DNA of 64,000 nt from DASUBV01 sp963725175. Lineage in GTDB: Bacteria; Actinomycetota; Actinomycetes; Streptosporangiales; Streptosporangiaceae. The notes below the pieces were generated by a model. The model did no database searches. It was not told the DNA's origin and saw nothing but the letters and a program-made list of their open reading frames with translations. This document shows positions 43,728-54,733 of this stretch, piece after piece; the stretch's first letter is position 1, and the number at the start of each line of letters is the position of its first letter. Location: NCBI GenBank assembly GCA_963725175.1, contig CAVRXH010000006.1, positions 4,278,001 through 4,342,000 of the forward strand, in the 5' to 3' direction. The position numbers and the translations under genes are program-made.

Positions 43728-45223
43728 GCCGCCGCCGGCCCGGCTAGCTCCTGCTCGACCAGGTCACCGTGGCTGTGCGTCGGGTCGGTGTAGAAGCTGG
43801 ACTTCCCGGTCCGCTGGGCGACGAAGGACAGCACGAGCCCGACCAGCGCGAGCCCGAAGCCGAACACGATCTCGACCGCGTTGAGCGACCCGGTGGCCAG
43901 CGAGTAGATGATCACGAACGCCATGAACGCGGCGCCGAGGCCGGGCAGCACGCCGCCGAGCAGGAAGCTGGACGTGCTCGACATGATCGCGCGCCGGTAG
44001 TACCAGACCGCCGTGCCCGCGGTGAGCAGGTAGAAGATGGCCGCCATCAGCCCGAGGGTATCGACGATGTCGCCGAGCGCCTGGCCGATCGGGCCGATCA
44101 GCGTGGATGCCCACAGGAACACCACGTTCAGCAGGCCGAGCAGGATCGTGGCGTTCCACGGCGTCCGGTGCTTCTCGCTGATCACGCCGAACCAGCGCGG
44201 GAACACCCGGTCCCTGCCCATCGCGAACGAGATCCGCGAGGAGCTGACGATCGCCGCCTGCAGCGAGGCCAGCGTGCCGCCGAGCACCGCCACGATCATG
44301 AGCTGCTTCCAGAACCCGCCGCCAAGGAGCTGGCCGACATAGGCCAGGATGTTCGCCGCGTTCGCCTGCATCGACTTGTTCGGGGCCAGGCCCTGGAACG
44401 CCATGATGACGACCGAGTACATGATGAACAGCAGCACCACGCTGGTGACGGCGGCGGAGCCCGCCTTCTTGCCCTCGGCCTCCTCGCCGACGTAGGCGGC
44501 GGTGTCCCAGCCGGAGTACAGGAAGATGGCCAGCAGCACGCCGGAGATCAGCGCCTTGAAGCCGCCCGCGCCGCTCAGGGTGAACCAGGAGCTGGCCAGG
44601 TGCACCGTGTGGTGCAGGTGGTTGCCGTAGATGGCCACGATAGCGGCGATGGTGAAGCCGACGAGCAGCCCGTACTCGAAGATCGCCCAGCCCCACTGGA
44701 AGCGCGCGGAGAGCTTGGCCCCGAGCGCGGCGACCACCAGGACCACGAGGTCGAACGCGGTGCCCACGGCGGCGACCGCGTAGGAATTGTTCGCGGCCGA
44801 GTTGCTGAAGAAGCTGAGCATGTAGCTGCCGAGCGGGATGGTCAGGCTCGTCGTCCCGACCGTGTAGTACATGAGCATGATCCAGCCGGCGAAGAAGCCG
44901 GCGTGCGGGTTGAGCGCCCGGCCCACCCAGGAGTAGGTCGCGCCCGCGCTCGGCTGCCAGGCGTTGAGCCGCTGGTAGCCGATGGCGATGCCGAGCATCG
45001 GCACGAAGCAGATCAGCAGCGGCAGGAAGCTGGCGTAGCCGATGGTGGCCAGCAGTGCGGCCAGCGTCACCGCGATGCTCTGCGTCGGCCCGGAACTGGC
45101 CAGCGCCATGATGACGACGTCGCCCGCCTTCAGGGCGCCGGCGCGCAGGCCGCCGGCCTGGGCGGTGCCGTCCTGGGCGGTGCCGGCCCGGGGAGTGCCG
45201 GCAGGGGTATTCGGCTCGGACAT
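43724..45223 (-). CDS. APC-family amino acid permease
   Basis: A 499-residue permease with about 12 hydrophobic segments; ALASSGPTQSIAVTLAALLATIG is the substrate-binding first helix of the APC superfamily, and SAGATYSWVGRALNPHAGFFAGW the conserved third-helix region. N-terminal 30 residues are Ala/Gly/Thr-rich and contain a small repeat (GTAQDGTAQ). It would import an amino acid or polyamine by cation coupling. ATG 45223 has CGGAGGG upstream. A CATAC-type dyad 48 bases upstream of the start suggests shared control with both peptide importers. Confidence 0.9.
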   Translation of the reverse strand: MSEPNTPAGTPRAGTAQDGTAQAGGLRAGALKAGDVVIMALASSGPTQSIAVTLAALLATIGYASFLPLLICFVPMLGIAIGYQRLNAWQPSAGATYSWVGRALNPHAGFFAGWIMLMYYTVGTTSLTIPLGSYMLSFFSNSAANNSYAVAAVGTAFDLVVLVVAALGAKLSARFQWGWAIFEYGLLVGFTIAAIVAIYGNHLHHTVHLASSWFTLSGAGGFKALISGVLLAIFLYSGWDTAAYVGEEAEGKKAGSAAVTSVVLLFIMYSVVIMAFQGLAPNKSMQANAANILAYVGQLLGGGFWKQLMIVAVLGGTLASLQAAIVSSSRISFAMGRDRVFPRWFGVISEKHRTPWNATILLGLLNVVFLWASTLIGPIGQALGDIVDTLGLMAAIFYLLTAGTAVWYYRRAIMSSTSSFLLGGVLPGLGAAFMAFVIIYSLATGSLNAVEIVFGFGLALVGLVLSFVAQRTGKSSFYTDPTHSHGDLVEQELAGPAAA

Positions 45224-45270
45224 GACGCCCTCCGGGGCAGGCTCTCGGGCTCCCAGGCCCGTACAGATGA

Positions 45271-45292
45271 CATACTGTGTATGTTCAGTATG
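45271..45292. promoter_or_regulatory. CATAC-type operator candidate, site 2 (double dyad)
   Basis: CATAC-TGT-GTATG at 45271-45283 is the 13-bp dyad; the same left end also pairs as CATACTG (45271-45277) with CAGTATG (45286-45292), giving a second seven-base dyad with an eight-base spacer. It lies upstream of the APC permease gene. Confidence 0.6.
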
Positions 45293-45365
45293 TGGTCCTA
45301 AGATAGGACCAGCCCCGGTGTTACGCAATGGGGAAAAGTATCCTGATGTGCCGTTATCGCGCTAG

Positions 45366-46734
45366 TACTCCAGCAGCACTTCGTGATGGTAGCCGGTAGT
45401 ATGCCGGTCTATGCTGACTGATGATGATCTTGCTGCGTGGATCGCGGGCCTGGATGACTTGTTCGCGCTGGTGGCTGGCCGGTTTGGCCGGGTGGAGCCG
45501 CGGCGGCGGGCGCGCGGGTACGTGCGGGGGTTGTTAGCGCCGCTGGCCAGCAAGAACGGGTGGACGCTGGCGGAGGCGGCCGGCGACAGGACGCCAGACG
45601 GGATGCAGCGGCTGCTGAACGCGGCGGCCTGGGACGCTGATGCGGTCCGTGATGACGTGCGCGGCTACGTGGCCGGGCACCTCGGCGCTGCTGACGGCGT
45701 GCTGGTGGTCGATGAGACGGGGTTCCTGAAGAAGGGCACCAGGTCGGCAGGAGTGCAGCGGCAGTACTCGGGGACGGCAGGGCGGACTGAGAACTGCCAG
45801 CTGGGCGTGTTCTGCGCCTACGCCACCAGCAAGGGCCGCGCCCTGATCGACCGGGAGCTGTACCTGCCGAAGTCGTGGACCGGCGACCGGGACCGCTGCC
45901 GCGAGGCGGCGGTGCCCGACGATACCGAGTTCGCCACCAAGACTGACCTCGCCCGCAAGATGCTCGCCCGCGCCCTGGACGGCGGTGTTCCCGCCTCCTG
46001 GGTGACCGCTGATGAGGCTTACGGCAGGGACGGGAAGTTCCGCGCCTGGCTGGAGCAGCGCCGGATCGGCTACGTCGTCGCCGTGGCCTGCAACCAGTCC
46101 GTCCCCGCTGACACCGGGACCTCCCGCGCTGATGTCCTGGCAGCTCACGCCCCGGACCAGGCGTGGAAGCGCCGCAGCTGCGGCACGGGCGCCAAGGGCC
46201 CCCGCATGTTCGGCTGGGCAGCCGCCTCCCTGCCCGACCCTGACGACAGCACCCCGCCGGGGTGGTCCCGTCACCTGCTAGTACGCCGCTCGCTGACCCG
46301 CAACAGCAAGGACGAGCACGAGCTCGCCTACTACCTGTGCGCCGCCCCCGCGGGAACCACCGACGATGATCTCATCCGCGTCGCCGGATCCCGGTGGGCG
46401 ATCGAGGAGTGCTTCCAGGCCGCCAAGAACGAGACCGGCCTCGACCAGTACCAGGTCCGCCGCTACGACGCCTGGTACCGGCACATCACCCTCGCCATGC
46501 TCGCCCACGCCTACCTGTCCGTCACGGCGGCGACCGCCCCAAAAGCCCTGGCAGCGGCCTCATCCCGGTCACGCTCGGCGAGGCCCGCCGTCTCCTGGCA
46601 CACCTGATCACCACCCGCCCCCGCCGCACCGCCACATGGGCCTGGTCCCGCTGGCGCCGGCGCCACCAGCACCGCGCCCGCACCAGCCACTACCAGCGAA
46701 GGCAAGCCAATTACTACGAAGTGCTGCTGGAGTA
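45366..46734 (+). mobile_element. IS701-family insertion sequence
   Basis: TACTCCAGCAGCACTTCGT at 45366-45384 and its exact complement at 46716-46734 are 19-bp terminal inverted repeats. CTAG flanks both sides (45362-45365 and 46735-46738), the four-base target duplication usual for IS701 elements. One transposase gene fills it. It is inserted between the APC permease promoter region and the end of the GntR/UTRA gene, four bases from that gene's stop, without breaking either. Confidence 0.9.
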
Positions 46735-46738
46735 CTAG
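45411..46738 (+). CDS. IS701-family transposase (frame change near the C-terminus)
   Basis: The DDE residues are in VLVVDETGFLKKG, VTADEAYGRDGKF and RWAIEECFQAAKNETG, and all precede the frame change. The open frame ends after 398 residues at 46607. At 46538-46544, CCCCAAAA, the family-like end (IPVTLGEARRLLAHL to QANYYEVLLEY) continues one base back and stops in the right-hand CTAG. Adding one A restores one 442-residue protein; alternatively C-CCA-AAA has the form of a -1 slippery site, which would make two products. So the element may be active, frameshift-regulated, or carry a homopolymer error. Confidence 0.85.
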
Positions 46739-46742
46739 TGCG

Positions 46743-47627
46743 CTAGCGGGACGCGCCGGCCCGCCGCCGGCCGGTGCCTGGCTCGGGCAGCGCCCGCACC
46801 TCCCAGTCCTGGAACCCTGGCGTCGGGAACAGGTGCCGGGAGGTGGACCCGGAGATCGCGAAGGCGAACTCGGTGGCCGGGTAGAGCTGCTCGAAGCAGT
46901 CGAACGGGGTGCCCGTCTTGTCCATGCTCAGCCCGCGGATCCGCACCACCTGAGTGCGCGGCGGGATGCTCAGCAGGCGGCGCTCCTCCTGGGCCGGCAT
47001 GACGACCTCGAGGTACTGCTCCTCGTACTCGTCCTCCAGCCCGCACTCGCGGGCCAGCAGGTCATAGAGCGAGCCGGCCAGGCGGCTGACCTGGCGGTCC
47101 AGCTCGGGCGTGAGCGCGACGGGGATGATCGAGGTCTCCACCACGGCGGGCTGGCCGTCGATCATCCGCTGGCGGCGCAGCCACCAGACCTCGGCGTCGG
47201 CCTGGATCTGCAGCGCGCCCGCCACGTCGGGCGAGGGCAGCGCGCGGCGCATCTCCAGGACGCGGGTGTCGATGACCTCGGCGGGCGCGCCGGGCTGGGC
47301 GGCCAGGGTGCCGAGCAGGCTGCCCTTGCGGGCCGGCTCGGTGACGATCCGCGGCCGGGCCAGGAAGGTGCCGAGGCCCTGGTGGCGGCGGACCTTGCCG
47401 GCCCGTTCCAGCTCATCGAGCGCGCGGCGGACGGTAATCAGGCTGACCCCGGTGCTGGCCGCCAGCTCCGCGTAAGTGGGCAGCAGGTCACCCGGCACCA
47501 GCCCGCGCTCGGCTACCAGGGTCTCGACGTACTCGACTACACGCTCGTAGAGCAGCCCGGAACCGGCCCGGCCAGATGCCGCCGTCGCTTGCCGGGCAGG
47601 ACGGCTGCCCCCCAGATCGAGCACCAT
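46743..47627 (-). CDS. GntR-family transcription regulator, UTRA (HutC) type
   Basis: A 294-residue regulator: winged helix LPTYAELAASTGVSLITVRRALDELERAGKVRRHQGLGTF at about residues 50-90, then the UTRA effector domain (LRRQRMIDGQPAVVETSIIP, SLYDLLARECGLEDEYEEQYLEVV, VRIRGLSMDKTGTPFDCFEQLYP). HutC-type proteins sense small molecules such as amino acid derivatives or sugars. ATG 47627 follows AGGGTGA. It lies 12 bases after the aminotransferase gene in the same direction, so it is probably expressed from the divergent promoter that carries two CATAC dyads, and is my main candidate to bind them. Confidence 0.9.
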   Translation of the reverse strand: MVLDLGGSRPARQATAASGRAGSGLLYERVVEYVETLVAERGLVPGDLLPTYAELAASTGVSLITVRRALDELERAGKVRRHQGLGTFLARPRIVTEPARKGSLLGTLAAQPGAPAEVIDTRVLEMRRALPSPDVAGALQIQADAEVWWLRRQRMIDGQPAVVETSIIPVALTPELDRQVSRLAGSLYDLLARECGLEDEYEEQYLEVVMPAQEERRLLSIPPRTQVVRIRGLSMDKTGTPFDCFEQLYPATEFAFAISGSTSRHLFPTPGFQDWEVRALPEPGTGRRRAGASR

Positions 47628-47639
47628 AGCGAGTTCACC

Positions 47640-49001
<1,362 letters not shown>

Positions 49002-49040
49002 CTCGTTGCTGGAGGGTCGGTCCAGCAGGACGATACCTAG

Positions 49041-49053
49041 CATACTGTGTATA
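49041..49053. promoter_or_regulatory. CATAC-type operator candidate, site 3
   Basis: CATAC-TGT-GTATA, one mismatch from a perfect dyad, 39 bases upstream of the aminotransferase start in the divergent region before the second importer. Confidence 0.5.
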
Positions 49054-49143
49054 TTCAATAGCCGATGCGGCGGCGCGACCGGGGGCCGCACATTCCGGGG
49101 CATCGCGGTCTTGACAAGTCCACCCTCTGGTTCTCATGCTGTC

Positions 49144-49156
49144 CATACTCTGTATG
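49144..49156. promoter_or_regulatory. CATAC-type operator candidate, site 4
   Basis: CATAC-TCT-GTATG, identical over 13 bases to site 1 at 21796, ending 16 bases before the ATG of the second binding-protein gene, overlapping the expected start of transcription or its leader. Confidence 0.6.
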
Positions 49157-49172
49157 CAGAGAGGGGCCAGTC

Positions 49173-50822
49173 ATGCCGACGCACGCCAGCCGCAGGGACT
49201 TCCTCAAGCGAGCCGGGCTGCTCAGCCTCGCGGTACCGGGCGCGGCGCTGGCCGTCGACGGGTGCGCCAGCGTCGCGACGAGCGCCAAGGCGTCCACCAT
49301 CCGCGTCGGCTGGACCATCGAGCCCGACACGATGAACCCGCTCACCACCTACAGCACCGAGGCCGTGGAAGTGCTGCAGCTCGTCTACGACTACCTGATC
49401 CAGACCAGCCTGCAGCTCGACGCCCAGCCCGGCCTGGCGACCCGCTGGTCCTACAGCCAGGACGGCAAGTCGATCACCTACCAGCTCCGGCAGGCGACCT
49501 GGCACGACGGCAAGCCGTTCACCTCGGCGGACGTCAAGTTCACCTTCGAGCTGATCAAGTCCAAGCAGCTCAGCCAGTTCGCCCAGTGGGTCACCGACCT
49601 GGCCTCGGTGGACGCGCCGAGCGCGGACACGGTGGTGCTGCACTTCAGCGCCCCGCAGGCGTTCAACCCCGGCCTGGCCGTGCCGATCCTGCCGCAGCAC
49701 GTCTGGCAGGGCATGTCCGCCTCCGACATCCAGCGGTTCCCGAACGCCCATCCGGTCGGCACCGGGCCGTACAAGTTCGTCAACTGGAAGCACGGCCAGT
49801 CCATCGAGATCGCGCGGAACGCGCACTGGTGGGGGCCGCGCCCCGCGGCCAGCAAGGTCACCTGGATCCTGTTCCAGAACGAGGACGTGATGGCGCAGAG
49901 CCTGCGCACGGGCGCGGTGGACATCTGCCCGGAGATCCCGCCGACGATCTGGGACGGGCTGGCCGGGGCGAAGAACGTGCGGACCGTGTCGATGGAGTCG
50001 TTCTCCTTCCACCACATCGGCATCAACGTCTCGGAGAACCCGAAGTCCGGCGGGAACCCGCTGCTGAAGGACCGGGCGATCCGCCAGGCGCTCAGCTACG
50101 CGGTGGACCGGCAGCAGCTCGTGGACGTGGCGCTGGCCGGGCACGGCATCCCCGGCAGCAGCCTGCTGCCGGCCGGGTTCGGCGACTGGCACCTGGACAT
50201 CCCGCTGGCCCAGCAGTACGACGCGAACCCGGCCAAGGCCAGGGCGCTGCTGGACGCGGCCGGGTACACCGACACCGACGGCAGCGGCGTCCGGTCCGCC
50301 AAGGACGGCAAGAAGCTCAGCTTCCGGCTGATCGCCATCGAGTCGACGTCGGTGGACGTGGCCGCCGCCCAGCTCTTCCGCAACGCCTGCGCCAAGGTCG
50401 GCATCGAGCTGACCCTGACCACCCTGGACGCGAACTCACTCGGCGGCACGGTCTACAACGCCAAGGCGCCGAACTGGGACATCTTCGTCTGGGGCTGGGA
50501 CGCCGGGGTCTATGACCCCGACTACATGCTGGGCATTCCGCTGTGCGACCAGATCGGCGACAACAACGACGTCTACTACTGCAACCGGCACTACGACGAG
50601 CTGTACGCCGAGCAGTCCACCCAGATCGACCGGGCCCGGCGGCTGGCCCTGGTGCACGAGACGCAGCAGTTCTACTACGACGACGCCGCCTACATCATCA
50701 TGTGGTACCAGGCCAAGCTCCAGGGCTACCGGACCGACACCTGGAAGGGCTGGACGCCGACCCGCGGCGGCATGGTGCTGAACTTCACCCGCGACAACTA
50801 CCTCAAGGTCACGCCGGTCTAG
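49173..50822 (+). CDS. ABC importer substrate-binding protein, peptide type (SBP family 5), Tat signal
   Basis: A 549-residue family-5 binding protein. The N-terminus has the twin-arginine motif SRRDFLKR, then a hydrophobic stretch and VDGCAS, a lipobox-like Cys with an unusual Asp at -2. Family blocks are IRVGWTIEPDTMNPLTTYS, WHDGKPFTSADVKFTFELIK, HPVGTGPYKFVNWKHGQSIEIARN and LLKDRAIRQALSYAVDRQQLV. ATG 49173 follows GAGAGGGG. It is about as long as the first importer's binding protein but clearly distinct in sequence. It probably delivers peptides or modified amino acids to the permeases that follow. Confidence 0.92.
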   Translation: MPTHASRRDFLKRAGLLSLAVPGAALAVDGCASVATSAKASTIRVGWTIEPDTMNPLTTYSTEAVEVLQLVYDYLIQTSLQLDAQPGLATRWSYSQDGKSITYQLRQATWHDGKPFTSADVKFTFELIKSKQLSQFAQWVTDLASVDAPSADTVVLHFSAPQAFNPGLAVPILPQHVWQGMSASDIQRFPNAHPVGTGPYKFVNWKHGQSIEIARNAHWWGPRPAASKVTWILFQNEDVMAQSLRTGAVDICPEIPPTIWDGLAGAKNVRTVSMESFSFHHIGINVSENPKSGGNPLLKDRAIRQALSYAVDRQQLVDVALAGHGIPGSSLLPAGFGDWHLDIPLAQQYDANPAKARALLDAAGYTDTDGSGVRSAKDGKKLSFRLIAIESTSVDVAAAQLFRNACAKVGIELTLTTLDANSLGGTVYNAKAPNWDIFVWGWDAGVYDPDYMLGIPLCDQIGDNNDVYYCNRHYDELYAEQSTQIDRARRLALVHETQQFYYDDAAYIIMWYQAKLQGYRTDTWKGWTPTRGGMVLNFTRDNYLKVTPV

Positions 50823-50842
50823 GCCGGGACGCCCCGCGCATC

Positions 50843-51817
50843 GTGTCCAGGTTCAGGTACCTCACGCGCAAGATCATCTGGCTTGTGCTGACGCTGTACT
50901 GCGTCGTGACCTTCAACTTCCTGCTGTTCCACCTGCTGCCAGGCAACCCGGTCCGGCTGCTGGCCCGGTCCGGGCACCTGACCCCGCAGGCCGTCGCCGA
51001 CATCACCAGGGTCTACGGGCTGAACCACTCGGTGCCCGTGCAGTACGTCATCTACCTGCGCGACATGCTGCACGGCCAGCTCGGCATCTCCTACACCTAC
51101 CGGATCCCGGTCAGCCAGCTCCTCGGCCAGTACCTCGGCAACACCGTGCTGCTGCTGACCGCCGCCACGGTGCTGACCATCGTCCTCGGCGTGCTGGCCG
51201 GGGTAGTAGCGGCCAGCCGCCGGGGCGGCGGCTACGACTCCGTCGCGGTCACCAGCTCGGTGATCGGCTGGGCGCTGCCCACCTTCTGGACCGGGCTCAT
51301 CCTGGCCTTCCTGCTCGGCGTCTGGCTGCACGCCTTCCCGATCTTCGGCATGGAGACGCCGAACGCCGTCTACACCTCCGGGTTCCAGAAGGCGGAGGAC
51401 ATCGTCGCGCACCTGTTCCTGCCCACGCTGACCCTGGTCATCGTGAACGTCGCGCAGTTCGTGCTGGTCGCGCGGGCCTCGGTGATCGAGGTGCTGGCCG
51501 ACGACTTCATGCTCACCGCGACGGCCAAGGGGCTCACGCCGCGCCGGATCCTGTGGCGGCACGCCGTGCGCAACGCCCTGCTGCCCATCGTCACCTCCTC
51601 CGCGCTGCTCGTCGGCCTGGTGGTCAGCGGCGCGATCGAGGTGGAGACGGTCTTCTCCTGGCCGGGCATGGGCCTGCTGGTCTACAACGCGGTGCTGAAC
51701 CGCGACTACCCGGTCATCGAGGCCGCGTTCCTGGTGTTCGCCGTGGTGGTGCTGCTGGTCAACTTCGTCAGCGACCTGATGTACCAGGCGCTCGACCCGA
51801 GAGTGCGGAGCGCCTGA
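50843..51817 (+). CDS. Peptide ABC importer permease, DppB type (second system)
   Basis: A 324-residue permease of six hydrophobic segments starting LTRKIIWLVLTLYCVVTFNFLLFHLLPGNP, with the EAA loop MLTATAKGLTPRRILWRHAVRNALLP. GTG 50843 is chosen at the beginning of the conserved opening, 20 bases after the binding-protein stop; a longer open frame upstream is not homologous. The TGATG junction links it to the next gene. Confidence 0.92.
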   Translation: MSRFRYLTRKIIWLVLTLYCVVTFNFLLFHLLPGNPVRLLARSGHLTPQAVADITRVYGLNHSVPVQYVIYLRDMLHGQLGISYTYRIPVSQLLGQYLGNTVLLLTAATVLTIVLGVLAGVVAASRRGGGYDSVAVTSSVIGWALPTFWTGLILAFLLGVWLHAFPIFGMETPNAVYTSGFQKAEDIVAHLFLPTLTLVIVNVAQFVLVARASVIEVLADDFMLTATAKGLTPRRILWRHAVRNALLPIVTSSALLVGLVVSGAIEVETVFSWPGMGLLVYNAVLNRDYPVIEAAFLVFAVVVLLVNFVSDLMYQALDPRVRSA

Positions 51818-52713
51818 TGACGAGCATCCTGCTGGCGCGCGGTTCGGCGGACAGGGAGAGCCAGTACCGGCGGGCCGTCAGGCACCTCACCTCCAGCGTT
51901 CTGGGCAGGACCGGCCTGGCGCTGTTCGCCCTGGTCGTCATCATGGCGATCGCCGGGCCGCTGCTGTTCCCCTTCAACCAGGCGGATGTCAGCAACGCCG
52001 CGTCCGGGCTGCTCCAGCCGCCCTCGGCGGCACACTGGCTGGGCACCGACGAGCTGGGCAGGGACGTGTTCAGGGAGCTGCTGTCCGGTGCGCACGTCTC
52101 GCTGATCGTGGGGCTTGCCGCGACGGCGATCTCGATGCTGCTGGGCGCCGGCATCGGGATCGCGGCCGGCTACTTCGGCCGGGGCGCGGACACGGTGCTG
52201 ATGCGGATCACCGACTTCTTCCTGGTGCTGCCGCAGCTCCCGCTGGTGATCGCGCTCGCCGCGTTCTTCGGGCAGAACCTCGGCGTCATCGTGCTGGTGA
52301 TCGGGATGACCGGCTGGCCTACCACCGCGCGGATCGTCCGGGCGCAGACCCTGTCCCTGCGCGAGCGCCAGTTCGTCACCAGGGTCCGCTCGCTTGGCGC
52401 CTCCGACCTGCGCATCCTGCGGGTGCACATCCTGCCGAACGTGATGCCGCTGATCTTCGCCAACACCGTGCTGGTGATCGGCAGCGCGATCCTCGCCGAG
52501 GCCACGCTGTCCTTCCTTGGCCTCGGCGACCCGGTGCAGATCTCCTGGGGGACGATGCTGCACTTCGCGTTCGAGTCGGGGGCCATCGGCCGTGGCGCCT
52601 GGTGGTTCTTCGTGCCGCCCGGCGTCGGCATCGTGGTCGTGGTGCTGGCCTTCACGCTGACCGGGCACGCCATCGACGAGGCGCTCAACCCGAGGCTGCG
52701 AGGTTCCAGGTGA
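51817..52713 (+). CDS. Peptide ABC importer permease, DppC type (second system)
   Basis: A 298-residue permease: cytoplasmic N-terminus, first membrane segment GLALFALVVIMAIAGPLLF, then AHWLGTDELGRDVFRELLSGAHVSL, the canonical DppC motif, and EAA loop TRVRSLGASDLRILRVHILPN. ATG 51817 shares a base with the preceding TGA and its stop overlaps the ATPase start. Confidence 0.93.
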   Translation: MTSILLARGSADRESQYRRAVRHLTSSVLGRTGLALFALVVIMAIAGPLLFPFNQADVSNAASGLLQPPSAAHWLGTDELGRDVFRELLSGAHVSLIVGLAATAISMLLGAGIGIAAGYFGRGADTVLMRITDFFLVLPQLPLVIALAAFFGQNLGVIVLVIGMTGWPTTARIVRAQTLSLRERQFVTRVRSLGASDLRILRVHILPNVMPLIFANTVLVIGSAILAEATLSFLGLGDPVQISWGTMLHFAFESGAIGRGAWWFFVPPGVGIVVVVLAFTLTGHAIDEALNPRLRGSR

Positions 52714-53708
52714 GCCTGCTGGAGATCGAGGACCTGCGGGTGTCATACCAGACGCCGCGCGGTCCCGTGGTGGCCGTGGACGGCGCCAGCCTGACGGTGG
52801 AGACCGGCCAGGTGCTCGGCCTGGCCGGGGAGTCTGGCTGCGGCAAGACCACGCTGGCGCTGTCCATCCCCCGGCTGCTGGCCAGGGAGGCGACCGTGAC
52901 CGGCTCGGTCACCTTCGGCGGCGCGGACCTGCTGGCGATGACCCCCCAGCAGCTCAGGGCGGTCCGCTGGCGGGACATCGCCGTGGTCTTCCAGGGCGCG
53001 ATGAACTCGCTGAACCCGGTGCACACTGTCGGGGCCCAGCTCGCCGAGCCGATCCGGGCACACGAGCCGGACACCTCGGCGGCGCAGGCCAGGGAGCGGG
53101 TCGCCGAGCTGCTGGACAGCGTCGGCATCGACCCAGGCCGGGCGCGCAGCTTCCCGCACGAGCTGTCCGGCGGGATGCGGCAGCGGGTGCTCATCGCGAT
53201 GGCGCTGGCCTGCCGGCCGCGGCTGATCGTCGCCGACGAGCCGATCACCGCCCTGGACGTGATGACCCAGGCGCAGATCCTGGAGCTGCTGCGCAGCCTG
53301 ACCGACCGGCTGGAGCTGTCCATGATCCTGATCTCGCACGACCTGTCGGTCATCGCCGAGGTCTGCGACTCGGTCAACGTCATGTACGCGGGGAAGATCG
53401 TGGAGACGGGGCCGACCCCGGTGATCTTCGGCCCGGAAGGCGCGGCAGGCCCGGCGCACCCCTACACCGCCCGGCTGCGGCATGCCTTCCCCGACATCCG
53501 CCGGGCCAGGGCCTTCGTGGAGGCCATCCCCGGTCACCCGCCCGACCTGCTCGACCCGCCGCCCGGCTGCCGGTTCGCGCCGCGCTGCACGCTCGCGGTG
53601 GAGGTATGCACGGCCGCCGAGCCGCCGCTTGAGCCGGTCGGCCCGCGGCACGCCGCGGCCTGTTACCGCAGCGACGTGGTGCTGGCCGGCCAGGGGCGGC
53701 CGTCATGA
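52710..53708 (+). CDS. Peptide ABC importer ATPase, DppD type (second system)
   Basis: A 332-residue ABC ATPase: Walker A GESGCGKTT, Q-loop VVFQGAMNSLNP, signature LSGGMRQRVLIAMALAC, Walker B LIVADEPITALDV, H-loop LISHDLSVI, and the C-terminal extension CRFAPRCTLAVEVC. GTG overlaps the permease stop (GTGA). Confidence 0.93.
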   Translation: MSLLEIEDLRVSYQTPRGPVVAVDGASLTVETGQVLGLAGESGCGKTTLALSIPRLLAREATVTGSVTFGGADLLAMTPQQLRAVRWRDIAVVFQGAMNSLNPVHTVGAQLAEPIRAHEPDTSAAQARERVAELLDSVGIDPGRARSFPHELSGGMRQRVLIAMALACRPRLIVADEPITALDVMTQAQILELLRSLTDRLELSMILISHDLSVIAEVCDSVNVMYAGKIVETGPTPVIFGPEGAAGPAHPYTARLRHAFPDIRRARAFVEAIPGHPPDLLDPPPGCRFAPRCTLAVEVCTAAEPPLEPVGPRHAAACYRSDVVLAGQGRPS

Positions 53709-54733
53709 CGGTATCGCCGCCGACGGACCAGCCGCTGCTGGCCCTGGACGGGCTGACCGTCTCCTACCGGGCCAGGCGCGGGCCGCGGGCCAGGCGGCAG
53801 ATCACCGCCGTGGACGGGGTCAGCCTGGCGGTCGGCACCGGGGAGATCCTGGCCCTGGTCGGCGAGTCCGGGTGCGGCAAGACCTCGATCGTCCGGGCCG
53901 TCGCCCGGCTGGAGGAGCCGGCCGGCGGCCAGGTGCTGTTCCGCGGCCAGAACATCGCCCACGTCAAGGGCGGCGCGCTGCGGCGGCTGCGCCGCGAGAT
54001 CCAGGTCGTCTTCCAGGACCCGTTCGAGTCGCTTGACCCCCGGCTGACCGCCTACGACACGGTGGCGGAGTCGCTGCTGATCCACGGCATCGGTGACTCG
54101 GGCACGACCCGCCGCGAGCTGGTGCACCAGGCGCTGGAGCAGGTCGGCCTGCACCCGGCGGCGCAGCTCGCCGGGCGCTACCCGCATCAGCTCTCCGGCG
54201 GCCAGCGGCAGCGCCTGGTCATCGCCGGCGCCATGGTGCTCGGTCCTGACCTGCTCATCGCCGACGAGCCGGTCTCCATGCTGGACGTCTCGCTGCGGGC
54301 CGGCATCCTGCGGCTGATGCTCGACCTGCGCGAGCAGCGCGGGGTGTCCATCCTGTTCGTCACCCATGACCTGTCGCTGGCCTGGCTGATCGCCGACCGG
54401 ATCGCGGTGGTCTACCTCGGCCGGGTCGTCGAGCTGGGCACCGCCGACGAGGTCATCACGGCGCCGCTGCACCCCTACACCCGGGCACTGGTGTCGGTGA
54501 TCCCGGTGCCCGAGGCCGGGACGGAGCGCGAGCGCATCCTGCTGCGCGGCGAGGCTCCGTCGGCCGCGCGGATTCCGCCCGGCTGCCGATTCCACCCGCG
54601 CTGCCCGCTCTACCAGCGCCTCGGCCAGCCCGACGCGTGCCGTACCCAGGACCCGGCGCTGGCCAGCTTCCCGGACGCCCACTCCGGCGCTCACCCCGTG
54701 GCCTGTCACTTCGCGAAGGAGATTTCCCGATGA
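53705..54733 (+). CDS. Peptide ABC importer ATPase, DppF type (second system)
   Basis: A 342-residue ABC ATPase: Walker A GESGCGKTS, Q-loop VVFQDPFESLDPRL, signature LSGGQRQRLVIAGAMVL, Walker B LLIADEPVSMLDV, H-loop FVTHDLSLAWL, and C-terminal CRFHPRCPLYQR. It has an Arg-rich insertion (RARRGPRARR) after the first strand. ATGA overlaps on both sides tie it to the ATPase before and the peptidase after. Confidence 0.93.
   Translation: MTVSPPTDQPLLALDGLTVSYRARRGPRARRQITAVDGVSLAVGTGEILALVGESGCGKTSIVRAVARLEEPAGGQVLFRGQNIAHVKGGALRRLRREIQVVFQDPFESLDPRLTAYDTVAESLLIHGIGDSGTTRRELVHQALEQVGLHPAAQLAGRYPHQLSGGQRQRLVIAGAMVLGPDLLIADEPVSMLDVSLRAGILRLMLDLREQRGVSILFVTHDLSLAWLIADRIAVVYLGRVVELGTADEVITAPLHPYTRALVSVIPVPEAGTERERILLRGEAPSAARIPPGCRFHPRCPLYQRLGQPDACRTQDPALASFPDAHSGAHPVACHFAKEISR

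Noticed and set aside
43769..45301. Long plus-strand open frame opposite the APC permease
   Set aside because: Low-complexity Arg/Asp/His/Gln content; the opposite strand has 12 clear membrane helices.
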